Part shown: positions 43,195 to 52,166 of the stretch, one piece after another | Layout: every line of letters starts with the position of its first letter | Position numbering within the stretch: position 1 is the stretch's first letter | Source: WJJR01 sp964440935 | GTDB lineage: Bacteria > Zixibacteria > MSB-5A5 > WJJR01 | Assembly (NCBI GenBank): GCA_964440935.1 | Contig: CAYTTY010000018.1 | Location: 3,369-67,368 of the forward strand | DNA length: 64,000 nucleotides | Reading direction: 5' to 3' | Program-made: the position numbers and the translations under genes | Notes under the pieces: generated by a model | Database searches by the model: none | What the model was told of the DNA's origin: nothing | What the model saw: only the letters and a program-made list of their open reading frames with translations

Positions 43195-44676
43195 ATGGCT
43201 GAAGAAGAAGAACAGAAACAGGAGGCCCAGGCGGCCGAGGGGGCGGGTTCGCTGGTTGAGGAAATTCTCCAGGAAACCAAGCTGACACCGTCCGATGAAG
43301 GCTTTGACGTCGCCCGCGACGGCATGCGCGAGTTGATCAAAATGCTCGCCACGCCGGAACGCAAGGGTGAACGTGTACAGCAGAAGCTCGTCGACGAGAT
43401 GATCTCTGAGATCGATCAGAAGATGAGCAAGCAGGTCGATCAGGTGCTGCACCACCCGGATTTCCAGCGTTTGGAATCCGCCTGGCGCGGGTTGAAGTTC
43501 GTCATTGACCGGACCGACTTCCGTGAGAACATCAAAGTCGAAGTGCTCAACGTCTCGAAGGAAGATTTGCTCAACGACTTCACCGATTCGCCGGAGATTC
43601 CGAAGTCGGGACTCTACAAGCAAATCTACTCGCGTGAATACGGGCAGTTCGGTGGTTCGCCGGTGGGCGCGATGATCGCCAATTATGAATTCGGCCCCGG
43701 TTCGCAGGATGTGGCGCTGATGCAATATTGTGCCTCCGTCGGTGCGATGGCCCATGCACCGTTCATTGCCGCTGCCGGACCGGAGTTCTTCGGTGAAGAC
43801 AGTTGGCTGAAGTTCCCGAATCTCAAGGATCTGAAGTCGATCACCGAAGGGCCGCGGTACACCAAGTGGCGTGGCTTCCGCGAATCCGATGATTCGCGCT
43901 ACGTCGGTCTCACCTGCCCGCGCTTCCTGCTGCGCCTCCCGTACAGCAAGGAAGACAACCCGATCAAGGCGTTCGACTACAACGAAACGGTGACTGACAG
44001 CCACGAGAACTACCTGTGGGGCAACACCGCGTTCACCTTTGCGACGCGTCTGACCGACAGCTTCGCGAAGTGGCGGTGGTGTCCGAATATCATCGGTCCG
44101 AAAGCCGGTGGTGCGGTCGAGAACCTGCCGGTCCACACGTTTGAACAGATGGGTGAGACCCAGGCCAAGATTCCGACTGAGATTCTGATCACCGAGCGTC
44201 GCGAGTTTGAGCTGGCCGAAGAAGGGTTCATCGGCCTGACCATGCGCAAAGACTCCGACAACGCCTGCTTCTTCTCGGCCAATTCCTGCCAGAAGGCAAA
44301 GACGTTCGGCCAATCGGCGGAAGGCAAGGCGGCCGAGACGAACTACAAGCTCGGCACCCAGTTGCCGTACATGTTCGTGATTTCACGTCTCTCGCATTAC
44401 ATCAAGGTGCTGCAGCGCGAAAACATCGGCTCGTGGAAAGAACGCGGCGATCTCGAACGCGAACTCAACAACTGGATTCAGCAGTATGTCGCCGACATGG
44501 ACAACCCGAAACCGGGTGTCCGCAACCGCCGGCCGCTGCGTCAGGCACAGATTAATGTGGAAGATGTTGAGGGCGAGCCGGGCTGGTATAAAGTCGACAT
44601 GAAGGTGCGGCCGCACTTCAAGTACATGGGCGCCTTTTTCACCCTGTCGTTGGTTGGTAAGCTCGATAAGTCGTAA
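43195..44676 (+). CDS. tssC: T6SS large sheath protein TssC (VipB)
   Basis: A 493-residue contractile-sheath subunit with TssC hallmarks: FQRLESAWRGLKFVIDRTDF, YGQFGGSPVGAMIANYEFGP, SVGAMAHAPFIAAAGPEFFG, RFLLRLPYSKEDNPIKAFDY and the C-terminal HFKYMGAFFTLSLVGKLDKS. The N-terminus is charged (EEEEQKQEAQAAEGAGS) as in other TssC proteins. ClpV recognises the sheath in the recycling step. Confidence 0.97.
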   Translation: MAEEEEQKQEAQAAEGAGSLVEEILQETKLTPSDEGFDVARDGMRELIKMLATPERKGERVQQKLVDEMISEIDQKMSKQVDQVLHHPDFQRLESAWRGLKFVIDRTDFRENIKVEVLNVSKEDLLNDFTDSPEIPKSGLYKQIYSREYGQFGGSPVGAMIANYEFGPGSQDVALMQYCASVGAMAHAPFIAAAGPEFFGEDSWLKFPNLKDLKSITEGPRYTKWRGFRESDDSRYVGLTCPRFLLRLPYSKEDNPIKAFDYNETVTDSHENYLWGNTAFTFATRLTDSFAKWRWCPNIIGPKAGGAVENLPVHTFEQMGETQAKIPTEILITERREFELAEEGFIGLTMRKDSDNACFFSANSCQKAKTFGQSAEGKAAETNYKLGTQLPYMFVISRLSHYIKVLQRENIGSWKERGDLERELNNWIQQYVADMDNPKPGVRNRRPLRQAQINVEDVEGEPGWYKVDMKVRPHFKYMGAFFTLSLVGKLDKS

Positions 44677-44716
44677 CTTTTGGGAACTGGGTTCGTAGAG
44701 TTAAATGAAAAGAAGG

Positions 44717-44732
44717 CCGGTCTCCCGACCGG
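44717..44732. other. hairpin between tssC and hcp
   Basis: A perfect six-base-pair stem (CCGGTC/GACCGG) with a TCCC loop, in the 98-base gap upstream of hcp. No T-run follows, so it is not a terminator. It may be a processing or stability element. Confidence 0.45.
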
Positions 44733-44774
44733 TGTTAGCAAACCTAAGCTGTACCAGCAAGGAGGGAAAGAACC

Positions 44775-45263
44775 ATGCCAATGCCATTTTACATGACGAT
44801 GGAGGGTATGAATCAAGGTGCCGTCGAAGGGTCATGTGATCAGACCGGGCGCGAGGGAACGATCCTCTGCCAGGCGCTGCAGCACGACATCTCGATTCCG
44901 CGGGACCCGCAGAGTGGCCAGCCGACCGGCCTGCGTGTTCACAACCCGCTCACCATCACGAAGGTCTTCGACAAATCATCGCCGAAGATTTTCCAGGCGC
45001 TGACGTCGGGCGAGCGGATGAAAGACGTCACCATGAAGTTCTACCGCATCGACAACGCGGGCATCGAAGAGCACTACTACACGATTCAGCTTGAAGATGC
45101 GATTGTCGTCTCGGTGCGGCCGCACGTGCCCAACTGTCTCGATCCGCAGTTCGCCAGCTACGGCCACATGGAGGATGTTGCGTACACGTATCGCAAGATC
45201 ATCTGGACGTGGGTGCCGGATGGCGTGGAATCCGAGGACGATTGGCGCGTTCCGCGCTCGTAG
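44775..45263 (+). CDS. hcp: T6SS tube protein Hcp (TssD)
   Basis: A 162-residue Hcp that forms the inner tube. AGGAGGGAAAG precedes the ATG, a very strong binding site fitting the high copy need. Landmarks: MPMPFYMTMEGMNQGAVEGS, QALQHDISIPRDPQSGQPTG, ITKVFDKSSPKIFQALTSGE, MKFYRIDNAGIEEHYYTIQL and IWTWVPDGVESEDDW. The gene is bracketed by hairpins on both sides, suggesting that its mRNA segment is protected and accumulates more than its neighbours. Confidence 0.97.
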   Translation: MPMPFYMTMEGMNQGAVEGSCDQTGREGTILCQALQHDISIPRDPQSGQPTGLRVHNPLTITKVFDKSSPKIFQALTSGERMKDVTMKFYRIDNAGIEEHYYTIQLEDAIVVSVRPHVPNCLDPQFASYGHMEDVAYTYRKIIWTWVPDGVESEDDWRVPRS

Positions 45264-45295
45264 TATCGCGTTTGCATTCGTAACGCTCGTGGTCG

Positions 45296-45323
45296 GGCGG
45301 CCTCACGCAGGTGTGAGGCCGCC
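45296..45323. other. strong hairpin between hcp and tssE
   Basis: A perfect 11-base-pair stem (GGCGGCCTCAC/GTGAGGCCGCC) with a six-base loop, 32 bases after the hcp stop. No T-run follows. It likely protects the hcp mRNA 3' end or attenuates transcription into tssE. Confidence 0.55.
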
Positions 45324-45387
45324 ACGGCCGTTTGTCCGTGCCGGTGCATGATGATGGCCGGGCGCTGTGAATTGAGGAGAAAGCCGA

Positions 45388-45801
45388 GTGGTCCGCGCGC
45401 GCACACTGCTCGAACGAGTCGCTGACCCTGATCCCCGCGAAGACGAAACCATGTCGGTTGACACCAACCGGCTGCGGCGATCGGTGTTCATGCACCTGCG
45501 CAAGATGCTCAATTCGCGGCATGACCAGGCGCCGGCGCAACCCGACTATGGGATTCCCGACCTGAACGAATTCATGTTTTCAATGCCCGAGTCTATTGCC
45601 CCGATGCGCCAGGCCATTCAAAACTCCATCGAGAAGTATGAACCCCGGCTGAAAAACGTCGTGGCGACATGGATTCCCGACGAAGACGATCCGTTTAGCA
45701 TTCGCTTCGACATCAAAGCGCGACTCATCAGCGACACCGGTGAAACGCCGATCTCGTTTCAAACCAACGTCGGGTCGGCGCGCATTGAAGTGGAAGGCTG
45801 A
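45388..45801 (+). CDS. tssE: T6SS baseplate protein TssE (gp25-like)
   Basis: A 137-residue gp25-like wedge protein. The start is a GTG at 45388 with GAGGAGA upstream. The gp25 fold is visible: SVFMHLRKMLNSRH, DYGIPDLNEFMF, AIQNSIEKYEPRLKNV (the conserved I-x-x-YEPRL) and SIRFDIKARLI. TssE initiates sheath polymerisation. The gene lies in the usual tssE-tssF-tssG order. Confidence 0.94.
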   Translation: MVRARTLLERVADPDPREDETMSVDTNRLRRSVFMHLRKMLNSRHDQAPAQPDYGIPDLNEFMFSMPESIAPMRQAIQNSIEKYEPRLKNVVATWIPDEDDPFSIRFDIKARLISDTGETPISFQTNVGSARIEVEG

Positions 45802-45821
45802 GGTCAGAGGCGGCGGTCTGT

Positions 45822-47579
45822 ATGTTCAATAAGTATTATCAGGATGAACTGACCTACTTGCGCCAGCTCGGCCGTGAGTTCGCCGACGCCTATCCGCAGG
45901 CCGGGCATATGCTCTCCGAAGTGGGGACCGACCCCGACGTTGAGCGGTTGCTCGAAGGGTTCGCCTTCCTCACCGGACGTGTCCGTCAACGTCTCGACAG
46001 CGAACTGCCCGAATTGACCCACGCCTTTATCGGATTGTTGTGGCCGCACTACCTGCGTCCGGTGCCATCGATGACCGTCGTGCAGTTTGATCCATCGGCC
46101 ACATTGCAGGACGTGCAGACGATTCCCAAGGGAACTGAGATCGATTCGAAGCCCGTCGATGGTACACGTTGCCGGTTTCGGACGACCTCCGAGGTGCTGC
46201 TGTATCCCTTTACGCTGGAATCAACCGAACTCGACATGCCGATGTCGCGACCGGCGCAACTCAAGCTCCAGTTCCGTATGTCGGATAAGGCCAATTCGGC
46301 GGAGATCGACTACGGTTCACTTCGTCTATACCTGCACGGTGAGGCCGCCATTGCCTACGAATTGTACTTGTTGCTCACCCGTCACGTACGCGCCGTCACA
46401 TTCTCCTGCGGTGATCGCAAAATCCGCGTCGATGATGGCTCGGTCTGTGAACCGTTCGGCTTCGATAATGACGATGCGCTGCTGCCGTATCCGGCAGAGT
46501 CGTTTCCCGGATACCGATTGTTGCAGGAGTTCTTTGCGTTGCCCGAGAAGTTCCTGGCGGTGACCGTTCAGGACATCTCCGCGCTGGCGAAACTGCAAAT
46601 CGAGGACAACAAAGGCCGGTTTGAGATCAGCTTCGAATTTGACCAGCGACCGTCCGACCGGTTGCGGGTCAAATCCGGCGTTGTGCGCACCGGATGTACG
46701 CCGGCCGTCAATCTCGTCAGTCTGCGTTCGGCGCCGATTCGGGTTGATCACGACAAGACCGAGTACCGGTTGCGTGCGGACGCCCCCACTCCCCAGCATT
46801 ACGAGATCTTTTCCATCGACCGCGTCATCGGATGGGTACGGGGAACCGTGACCGAGCGGGAGTATCCGCCGTTCTTTTCATACGAGCACGGTACCGGCGG
46901 ACCGTCAAGTACATCGGAGTATTATCAATTGCGTCTGCGTCCGGCGGCTGTTGGCGGCGGCACGGAGACGTATTTGTCGTTTGCGGCGGGTGTCACCGAC
47001 GGGATCATGCCGTCGACCGAAACCGTGGCGGCCGACTTGACTTGCACCAACCGGGAGATCTGCGAAAAACTGCGTCCGGGTGACGTGAATGTGGCCACGT
47101 CGCGATCACCGACCTTTGCAACATTCACCAATATTACACGCGTCACACCGTCGGTTCCGCCGCCACTCGAGGGACGACTGTTGTGGCAGTTAATTTCACA
47201 CCTGTCGTTGAATTACTTGACGGTGACGAAGGTCGAATCTCTGCGCGCCTTGCTGGCTCTCTACAACTTCCATGCGCTTGTTGATCGGCAGGCGGCACGC
47301 ACCAACGAGCTGCGACTGGCGGGCATCAAGGCCGTGCGGGCGCAGCCCCACGATCTGATCCGCCAGGGCGCGGTCTATCGCGGTATGAGAATCGATCTCG
47401 AATTGCAGGAAGATGCATTTGCCGGCGAAGGGGAGATGCTCCTCTTCGCGTCGGTGCTCAACTCGTTTTTCGGTTTGTACGCAACCATGAATTGCTTCAC
47501 GCAACTCCGTGTGAAGGGAATCCAACAGGGCGGGACCTACGAATGGCCTCCGATGCTGGGGCAACAAAGACTTCTGTAG
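45822..47579 (+). CDS. tssF: T6SS baseplate protein TssF
   Basis: A 585-residue baseplate subunit. MFNKYYQDELTYLRQLGREF is the TssF N-terminal signature, followed by FAFLTGRVRQRLDSELPELT, LLWPHYLRPVPSMTVVQFDP and, at the end, NSFFGLYATMNCFTQLRVKG. The full length matches the family. It overlaps tssG by 37 bases, implying translational coupling; TssF and TssG form a 2:1 complex. Confidence 0.96.
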   Translation: MFNKYYQDELTYLRQLGREFADAYPQAGHMLSEVGTDPDVERLLEGFAFLTGRVRQRLDSELPELTHAFIGLLWPHYLRPVPSMTVVQFDPSATLQDVQTIPKGTEIDSKPVDGTRCRFRTTSEVLLYPFTLESTELDMPMSRPAQLKLQFRMSDKANSAEIDYGSLRLYLHGEAAIAYELYLLLTRHVRAVTFSCGDRKIRVDDGSVCEPFGFDNDDALLPYPAESFPGYRLLQEFFALPEKFLAVTVQDISALAKLQIEDNKGRFEISFEFDQRPSDRLRVKSGVVRTGCTPAVNLVSLRSAPIRVDHDKTEYRLRADAPTPQHYEIFSIDRVIGWVRGTVTEREYPPFFSYEHGTGGPSSTSEYYQLRLRPAAVGGGTETYLSFAAGVTDGIMPSTETVAADLTCTNREICEKLRPGDVNVATSRSPTFATFTNITRVTPSVPPPLEGRLLWQLISHLSLNYLTVTKVESLRALLALYNFHALVDRQAARTNELRLAGIKAVRAQPHDLIRQGAVYRGMRIDLELQEDAFAGEGEMLLFASVLNSFFGLYATMNCFTQLRVKGIQQGGTYEWPPMLGQQRLL

Positions 47580-48562
47580 GCAAAGCGCTTGCTGACGATC
47601 CATCGCGCTTCACGTTTTTGCAGGCGATGTGGTTGCTGCAACAAGCGTTGCCGGAAAGTATTGCGGTTGGCCATCAGGGTCCGCCGGATGACGAACCGGT
47701 GCGTCTGCGTCCCAATGCCTCACTAGCGTTTCCGCCCTGCGATATAGATTCCGTAGTGGAGCAGGCCGACAAGCGGCCCCCGTATCGACTGACCACGAAC
47801 TTCCTCGGTCTGTACGGTGCGCATTCACCGCTGCCGAATCACTACGCCGAATCGATAGTCCAGGAGTCGAGCGAAGACGATCCTGTTCGGGATTTTCTCG
47901 ATGTGTTCAATCATCGGTTGCTGTCGTTGTTTGCCCGGGGGCTTCTCCGTTACCGCGGACATCTCGTATACAATCGGGGAGGGCGTGACAACTACTCGTG
48001 GCGGCTCTTCGCACTGGCCGGCTTCGATTCCGATACGCTGGAGGGTTTGGATGGCATTCCCCGGCACCGTTTGCTTCGCTTCGCCGGGCACTGGTCCTCG
48101 CATCCGATTTCGGCCAGCGGTGCGGCCGGCATCATCAGCGCCTACTTCCATGGCATTCGGGTGACCATTGAGCAATGCGTCCCGCGCTGGGTTTACTTGG
48201 ACGACGAGCAACTCTGTCGCATCGGCCAACGCGCCTCTCGACTGGGGGTCGACACAACGGTGGGCAGCCGAATACCTGATCGCATGGGACGGTTTCGGGT
48301 AGTCGTTGGCCCCGTTGATATGGAGACATACAAATCGTTTCTCCCGGGCAGTGAGAATATGACGGCGCTGTCCAGCCTGGCCCGGCTCGCATCCGGTGGC
48401 TGGCATACATTTGACGTTGAATTGATTTTGCGCGGCGAAGATTCGCCGCAGTTATCGGTTTCACTCGGTGATCGTGGAGAATTGGGACGGTCGGCGGGAT
48501 TTTTCTCTAAGCCGTCGGACGACGTTCCCATTCGCTTCGATCGACCGGTGGGAGTTGGTTGA
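47543..48562 (+). CDS. tssG: T6SS baseplate protein TssG
   Basis: A 339-residue baseplate subunit starting inside the end of tssF (ATG 47543, after AGGGCGGGA). Landmarks: SRFTFLQAMWLLQQALPESI, VRLRPNASLAFPPCDI, LTTNFLGLYGAHSPLPNHYA and DFLDVFNHRLLSLFARGLLR. It completes the TssEFGK wedge. Confidence 0.95.
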   Translation: MASDAGATKTSVGKALADDPSRFTFLQAMWLLQQALPESIAVGHQGPPDDEPVRLRPNASLAFPPCDIDSVVEQADKRPPYRLTTNFLGLYGAHSPLPNHYAESIVQESSEDDPVRDFLDVFNHRLLSLFARGLLRYRGHLVYNRGGRDNYSWRLFALAGFDSDTLEGLDGIPRHRLLRFAGHWSSHPISASGAAGIISAYFHGIRVTIEQCVPRWVYLDDEQLCRIGQRASRLGVDTTVGSRIPDRMGRFRVVVGPVDMETYKSFLPGSENMTALSSLARLASGGWHTFDVELILRGEDSPQLSVSLGDRGELGRSAGFFSKPSDDVPIRFDRPVGVG

Positions 48563-48621
48563 TATCTGCGCGCAGCCGTCTGTGGCTGTTGACGATTTCC
48601 AAGGTATTGTGAGGATCCATT

Positions 48622-51384
48622 ATGGCAAAACTCGATCTCAGAACACTCCTGCGTAAAATGAACACCTATTGCAGTCAGGCAGTCGAGAACGCCGCAGGAC
48701 TGTGCGTGGGACGGTCGCATTACGAAGTGACGGTCGATCATGTGTTGCTCAAATTGCTCGATCAAGCCGATGCCGATTTCCAGCTCATTCTTCGGTTTTA
48801 TGAGGTCGAGCCATCGCGCGTGATCGGTGCACTCCAGCACAACGTCGAAAGCCTGAAAACCGGGAACACCGGCAAGCCCGTATTCTCACCACTGTTGCAG
48901 AAATGGCTGGAAGAAGCGTGGATGATCGGATCGCTCTCATTGGGTGAGCCGCTGTTGCGCTCCGGTACGCTGGTCATGGCACTCTTGGAACGTCCCGAGC
49001 AATACCTTGTCGGCGGCGAGGTTCTGGAGATGAGCAATATCGATTCCGGAGCGTTGCTGCATGATTTCGGCGACATTGTTGCGACCTCTCGCGAGACGAA
49101 ACTTTCACGTGATGCCGCGCCGACCGGCACCGCGCCTGCAACCGACAAAGCCGGTGCGCCCACGGGCGATACCGCGCTCGGACGGTTCTGCATCGATTTC
49201 ACCGCGCGCGCCAAGGCCGGTGAAATTGACCCGGTGTTCGGGCGCGATCGTGAAATCCGGCAGATGGTCGATATCCTGGCCCGCCGCCGCAAAAACAACC
49301 CGATTGTCGTCGGTGAGCCCGGTGTCGGGAAAACGGCGGTTGTCGAAGGATTAGCCCTGCGCATCGCCGAGGGCGATGTCCCGTCGATTCTTACCGATGT
49401 GTCTTTGCTGGTCCTCGATCTCGGATTATTGCAGGCTGGTGCCGGCGTGAAGGGGGAATTCGAGAATCGACTGAAGAATGTGATCAGCGAAGTCAAAGCA
49501 TCGTCAAAACCAATCATTCTCTTTATCGACGAAGCACACACTCTGATCGGAGCTGGTGGCGCATCCGGTGGGTCGGACGCGGCCAATCTCCTCAAACCCG
49601 CGCTGGCGCGCGGTGAGTTGCGCACCATCGCGGCCACCACGTGGTCGGAATACAAGAAGTACTTCGAGAAAGATGCCGCACTTGCACGACGTTTCCAGCT
49701 CGTTAAACTCGACGAACCCTCTGTGGAAGATACGGTCGTGATGCTGCGCGGACTGCGGGAACGTTATGAGTCGTCGCATGGGATTGAGATTCCTGATGAT
49801 GCGATAGTCGCTGCAGCGGAACTTGCCGGGCGGTACATCTCCGGCCGTTTACTGCCGGACAAAGCAGTCGATCTTGTGGACACGGCGGCCGCGCGTGTCC
49901 GTATTGCGATCACGGCCAAGCCGGAGAGTCTGGAAGATCTCAACCGGCGGATCCAAACGCTTGAACGCGAACGTGATGCATACCGACGGGACTTGAAGAG
50001 CAAAGCGGTGCCCGACGACGAGCGCGTGCTGGCATTGCATGACCAAATCGAATCTCTCAAGGTTGAAGCCAAGGAACTCAACGATCGTTGGTTGGCAGAG
50101 CGCGAAGCGGTCGAGAAGTATCTCGCGGCCCGTGATCGGGTTCTCGGCAAGACCAACGGTGATGGCCTCAAGGAGAAGGCCTCCGCCGAAGCCAAACAGA
50201 AGATCGAAGGCAGCGAGGAGCCGGAGTCCCAGTCGACTGAGGCGGCCATGTCCGACGGCGACAAGACCGAGGCACTCAAAGCCGCCATGGCGGAACTGGA
50301 AAAAGCACAGGGTGTCTCGCCGCTGATCCCGCTGGATGTTACTCCCGACGTTGTCGCCAAAGTTGTGGCCGACTGGACCGGTATTCCCATCGGCAAGATG
50401 ATCAAAGATGAAGCATCGACCATTCTCACCTTCGGCGATCGCCTGAAAGAACGCATCAAGGGACAGGACTTTGCTGTCGAATCGGTCTCCAGTGGCATCC
50501 GCGCGGCCAAGGCCGGTGTTCAGGATCCCGGCAAACCAATTGGTGTGTTCTTGTTTGTCGGACCATCCGGTGTCGGTAAAACCGAAACCGCGCTCGGTGT
50601 TGCCGATCTCCTGTTCGGCGGTGAGCGCTTCATGGTCACGATCAACATGTCGGAATTCCAGGAGAAGCACACGGTGTCACGGCTAATCGGTTCACCGCCT
50701 GGATACGTTGGCTTTGGCGAGGGAGGTGTGCTCACCGAAGCGGTTCGCCAACGACCCTATTCGGTGGTCCTTCTCGATGAAGTCGAGAAAGCCGATCCCG
50801 AAGTGATGAACCTCTTCTACCAAGTGTTCGATAAGGGTATGCTTTCCGATGGTGAGGGACGTTTGATCGATTTCAAGAACACGGTCGTATTCATGACGTC
50901 GAATCTTGCCACCGACACGATCACCGAGTTGGGTATGCAGGATGAACCTCCAACGCATGAGCAAGTGACATCGGCAATCCGGCCAGTCTTGAACAAGCAC
51001 TTCAAACCGGCGCTGGTGGGGCGCATGACGATTGTGCCGTTCTTCCCGCTGAGGACCGATGCGATCAAGCGCATTGTCGTACTCAAGCTCGGGCATCTTG
51101 TGAAGCGCCTGGCACAAAGTCACAAGATGACGCTCGACTACGATGATGCCGTGGTCGATCAGATCGCCCAGCGGTGCACCGAAGTCGAGACGGGCGCTCG
51201 CAATATCGACAACATCATGCAGGGAACCTTGCTGCCGCGTATTTCGACGGAAATTCTCGAACGTATGACACAAGGGCCGTTGCCGGACACGCTGACACTC
51301 GGCATGGATGAGCAGGGGAACTTCACGTTTACCTTTTCCGGCGACCCGGCACCGGCAGAAGTCGGTTCTCCGGAAGCCGTGTAG
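48622..51384 (+). CDS. clpV: T6SS sheath-disassembly ATPase ClpV (TssH)
   Basis: A 920-residue AAA+ disaggregase that recycles contracted sheath. The Clp-N domain covers residues 1-160 (CSQAVENAAGLCVGRSHYEV). The first AAA+ domain has Walker A GEPGVGKTA at residue 231 and IDEAHTLIGAGGASGG; the middle coiled coil (residues about 430-590) is interrupted by a low-complexity charged insertion (ASAEAKQKIEGSEEPESQST). The second AAA+ domain has Walker A GPSGVGKTE at residue 647 and VVLLDEVEKADPEV. The extended middle region is longer than in E. coli or Vibrio ClpV. Confidence 0.96.
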   Translation: MAKLDLRTLLRKMNTYCSQAVENAAGLCVGRSHYEVTVDHVLLKLLDQADADFQLILRFYEVEPSRVIGALQHNVESLKTGNTGKPVFSPLLQKWLEEAWMIGSLSLGEPLLRSGTLVMALLERPEQYLVGGEVLEMSNIDSGALLHDFGDIVATSRETKLSRDAAPTGTAPATDKAGAPTGDTALGRFCIDFTARAKAGEIDPVFGRDREIRQMVDILARRRKNNPIVVGEPGVGKTAVVEGLALRIAEGDVPSILTDVSLLVLDLGLLQAGAGVKGEFENRLKNVISEVKASSKPIILFIDEAHTLIGAGGASGGSDAANLLKPALARGELRTIAATTWSEYKKYFEKDAALARRFQLVKLDEPSVEDTVVMLRGLRERYESSHGIEIPDDAIVAAAELAGRYISGRLLPDKAVDLVDTAAARVRIAITAKPESLEDLNRRIQTLERERDAYRRDLKSKAVPDDERVLALHDQIESLKVEAKELNDRWLAEREAVEKYLAARDRVLGKTNGDGLKEKASAEAKQKIEGSEEPESQSTEAAMSDGDKTEALKAAMAELEKAQGVSPLIPLDVTPDVVAKVVADWTGIPIGKMIKDEASTILTFGDRLKERIKGQDFAVESVSSGIRAAKAGVQDPGKPIGVFLFVGPSGVGKTETALGVADLLFGGERFMVTINMSEFQEKHTVSRLIGSPPGYVGFGEGGVLTEAVRQRPYSVVLLDEVEKADPEVMNLFYQVFDKGMLSDGEGRLIDFKNTVVFMTSNLATDTITELGMQDEPPTHEQVTSAIRPVLNKHFKPALVGRMTIVPFFPLRTDAIKRIVVLKLGHLVKRLAQSHKMTLDYDDAVVDQIAQRCTEVETGARNIDNIMQGTLLPRISTEILERMTQGPLPDTLTLGMDEQGNFTFTFSGDPAPAEVGSPEAV

Positions 51385-51432
51385 ATTGCACATCAGTGAT
51401 GTCGAGGGTCAGGTGCAGAAGGTGGAGTGTGC

Positions 51433-52092
51433 ATGAGTCGTCAGTCATTCTATAGTGACATTCAAGAGGCCATCGGGCGGCCGGTACGGCGTACGGGTGG
51501 GCATCCTCATCCCGACGACTTGCACCAGTACTTTCGTACGCTTCGTAATCAACCCGATGCCGCTCTGGCGGCCTACCGGGAGTACGCTGGTTCGTTCATG
51601 GTTCACATCGAGACCGCCACGCGGGGAGCGCAAATCGATGTCGCCTGGCCGGGTGGTTCGTGTGACCGGTGGAGCGAAATCGTCTCGCGGCCCCGGCGGC
51701 AGCACCGGCGATTGATCGATTGCGAAGGCTACGCCTTCCTGGCACAACAACTGCTCACCGAGGCCGGATGGGATTTCATCGGGTTTGAGATCATCTATCT
51801 GCCCACTTCAGGCACTGAACCTGAGGATTATCACATTATGGCAGTACTCGAATCACCGGGCGATGGGTCCCGGCGGGTGTACATTGGCACTCAGAATATC
51901 AGAACCTCTTGGCTCGACGAAGCGCGTAGCGTGTGGCCCGGGGAATTCCAAAATGCAGAAACAGTCGGGCCGGCAGCGACGGTCGAAGAGGGGATTGATC
52001 GCATGAGGCGTCGGATTGAAAGCGGTGCGGCGCGGGAAATTGCACCGCTGTCCGGACGCCGATCATTCTCCCCGCCATCGTTCGGTGATTGA
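51433..52092 (+). CDS. Cys/His hydrolase-like protein in the T6SS locus (candidate effector or processing enzyme)
   Basis: A 219-residue soluble protein between clpV and vgrG, 48 bases behind clpV. The ATG at 51433 follows GGTGGAG by five bases. No signal peptide. A papain/transglutaminase-like arrangement is visible: Cys97 at the start of a helix (LIDCEGYAFLAQQLLTEAGW), then a strand, His134 in EDYHIMAVLE, and a polar residue further on (VYIGTQN, Asn155), as in NlpC/P60 and transglutaminase-like enzymes. The remaining parts are not recognised. By position it may be a VgrG-delivered peptidoglycan amidase or peptidase, or a housekeeping accessory. No gene beside it has the look of an immunity protein for a periplasmic effector, which argues for caution. 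Confidence 0.65.
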   Translation: MSRQSFYSDIQEAIGRPVRRTGGHPHPDDLHQYFRTLRNQPDAALAAYREYAGSFMVHIETATRGAQIDVAWPGGSCDRWSEIVSRPRRQHRRLIDCEGYAFLAQQLLTEAGWDFIGFEIIYLPTSGTEPEDYHIMAVLESPGDGSRRVYIGTQNIRTSWLDEARSVWPGEFQNAETVGPAATVEEGIDRMRRRIESGAAREIAPLSGRRSFSPPSFGD

Positions 52093-52166
52093 TGGAGAAC
52101 AGATTCTGCCGAGTCCTGACTCCTGCAAAGGTGTCGCACATCTCGAAAAGATCGACGAGGTGAACT

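Noticed and set aside
43135..44313. 392-codon minus-strand open frame opposite tssC
   Set aside because: Antisense to a highly conserved gene; the composition mirrors the tssC codons.
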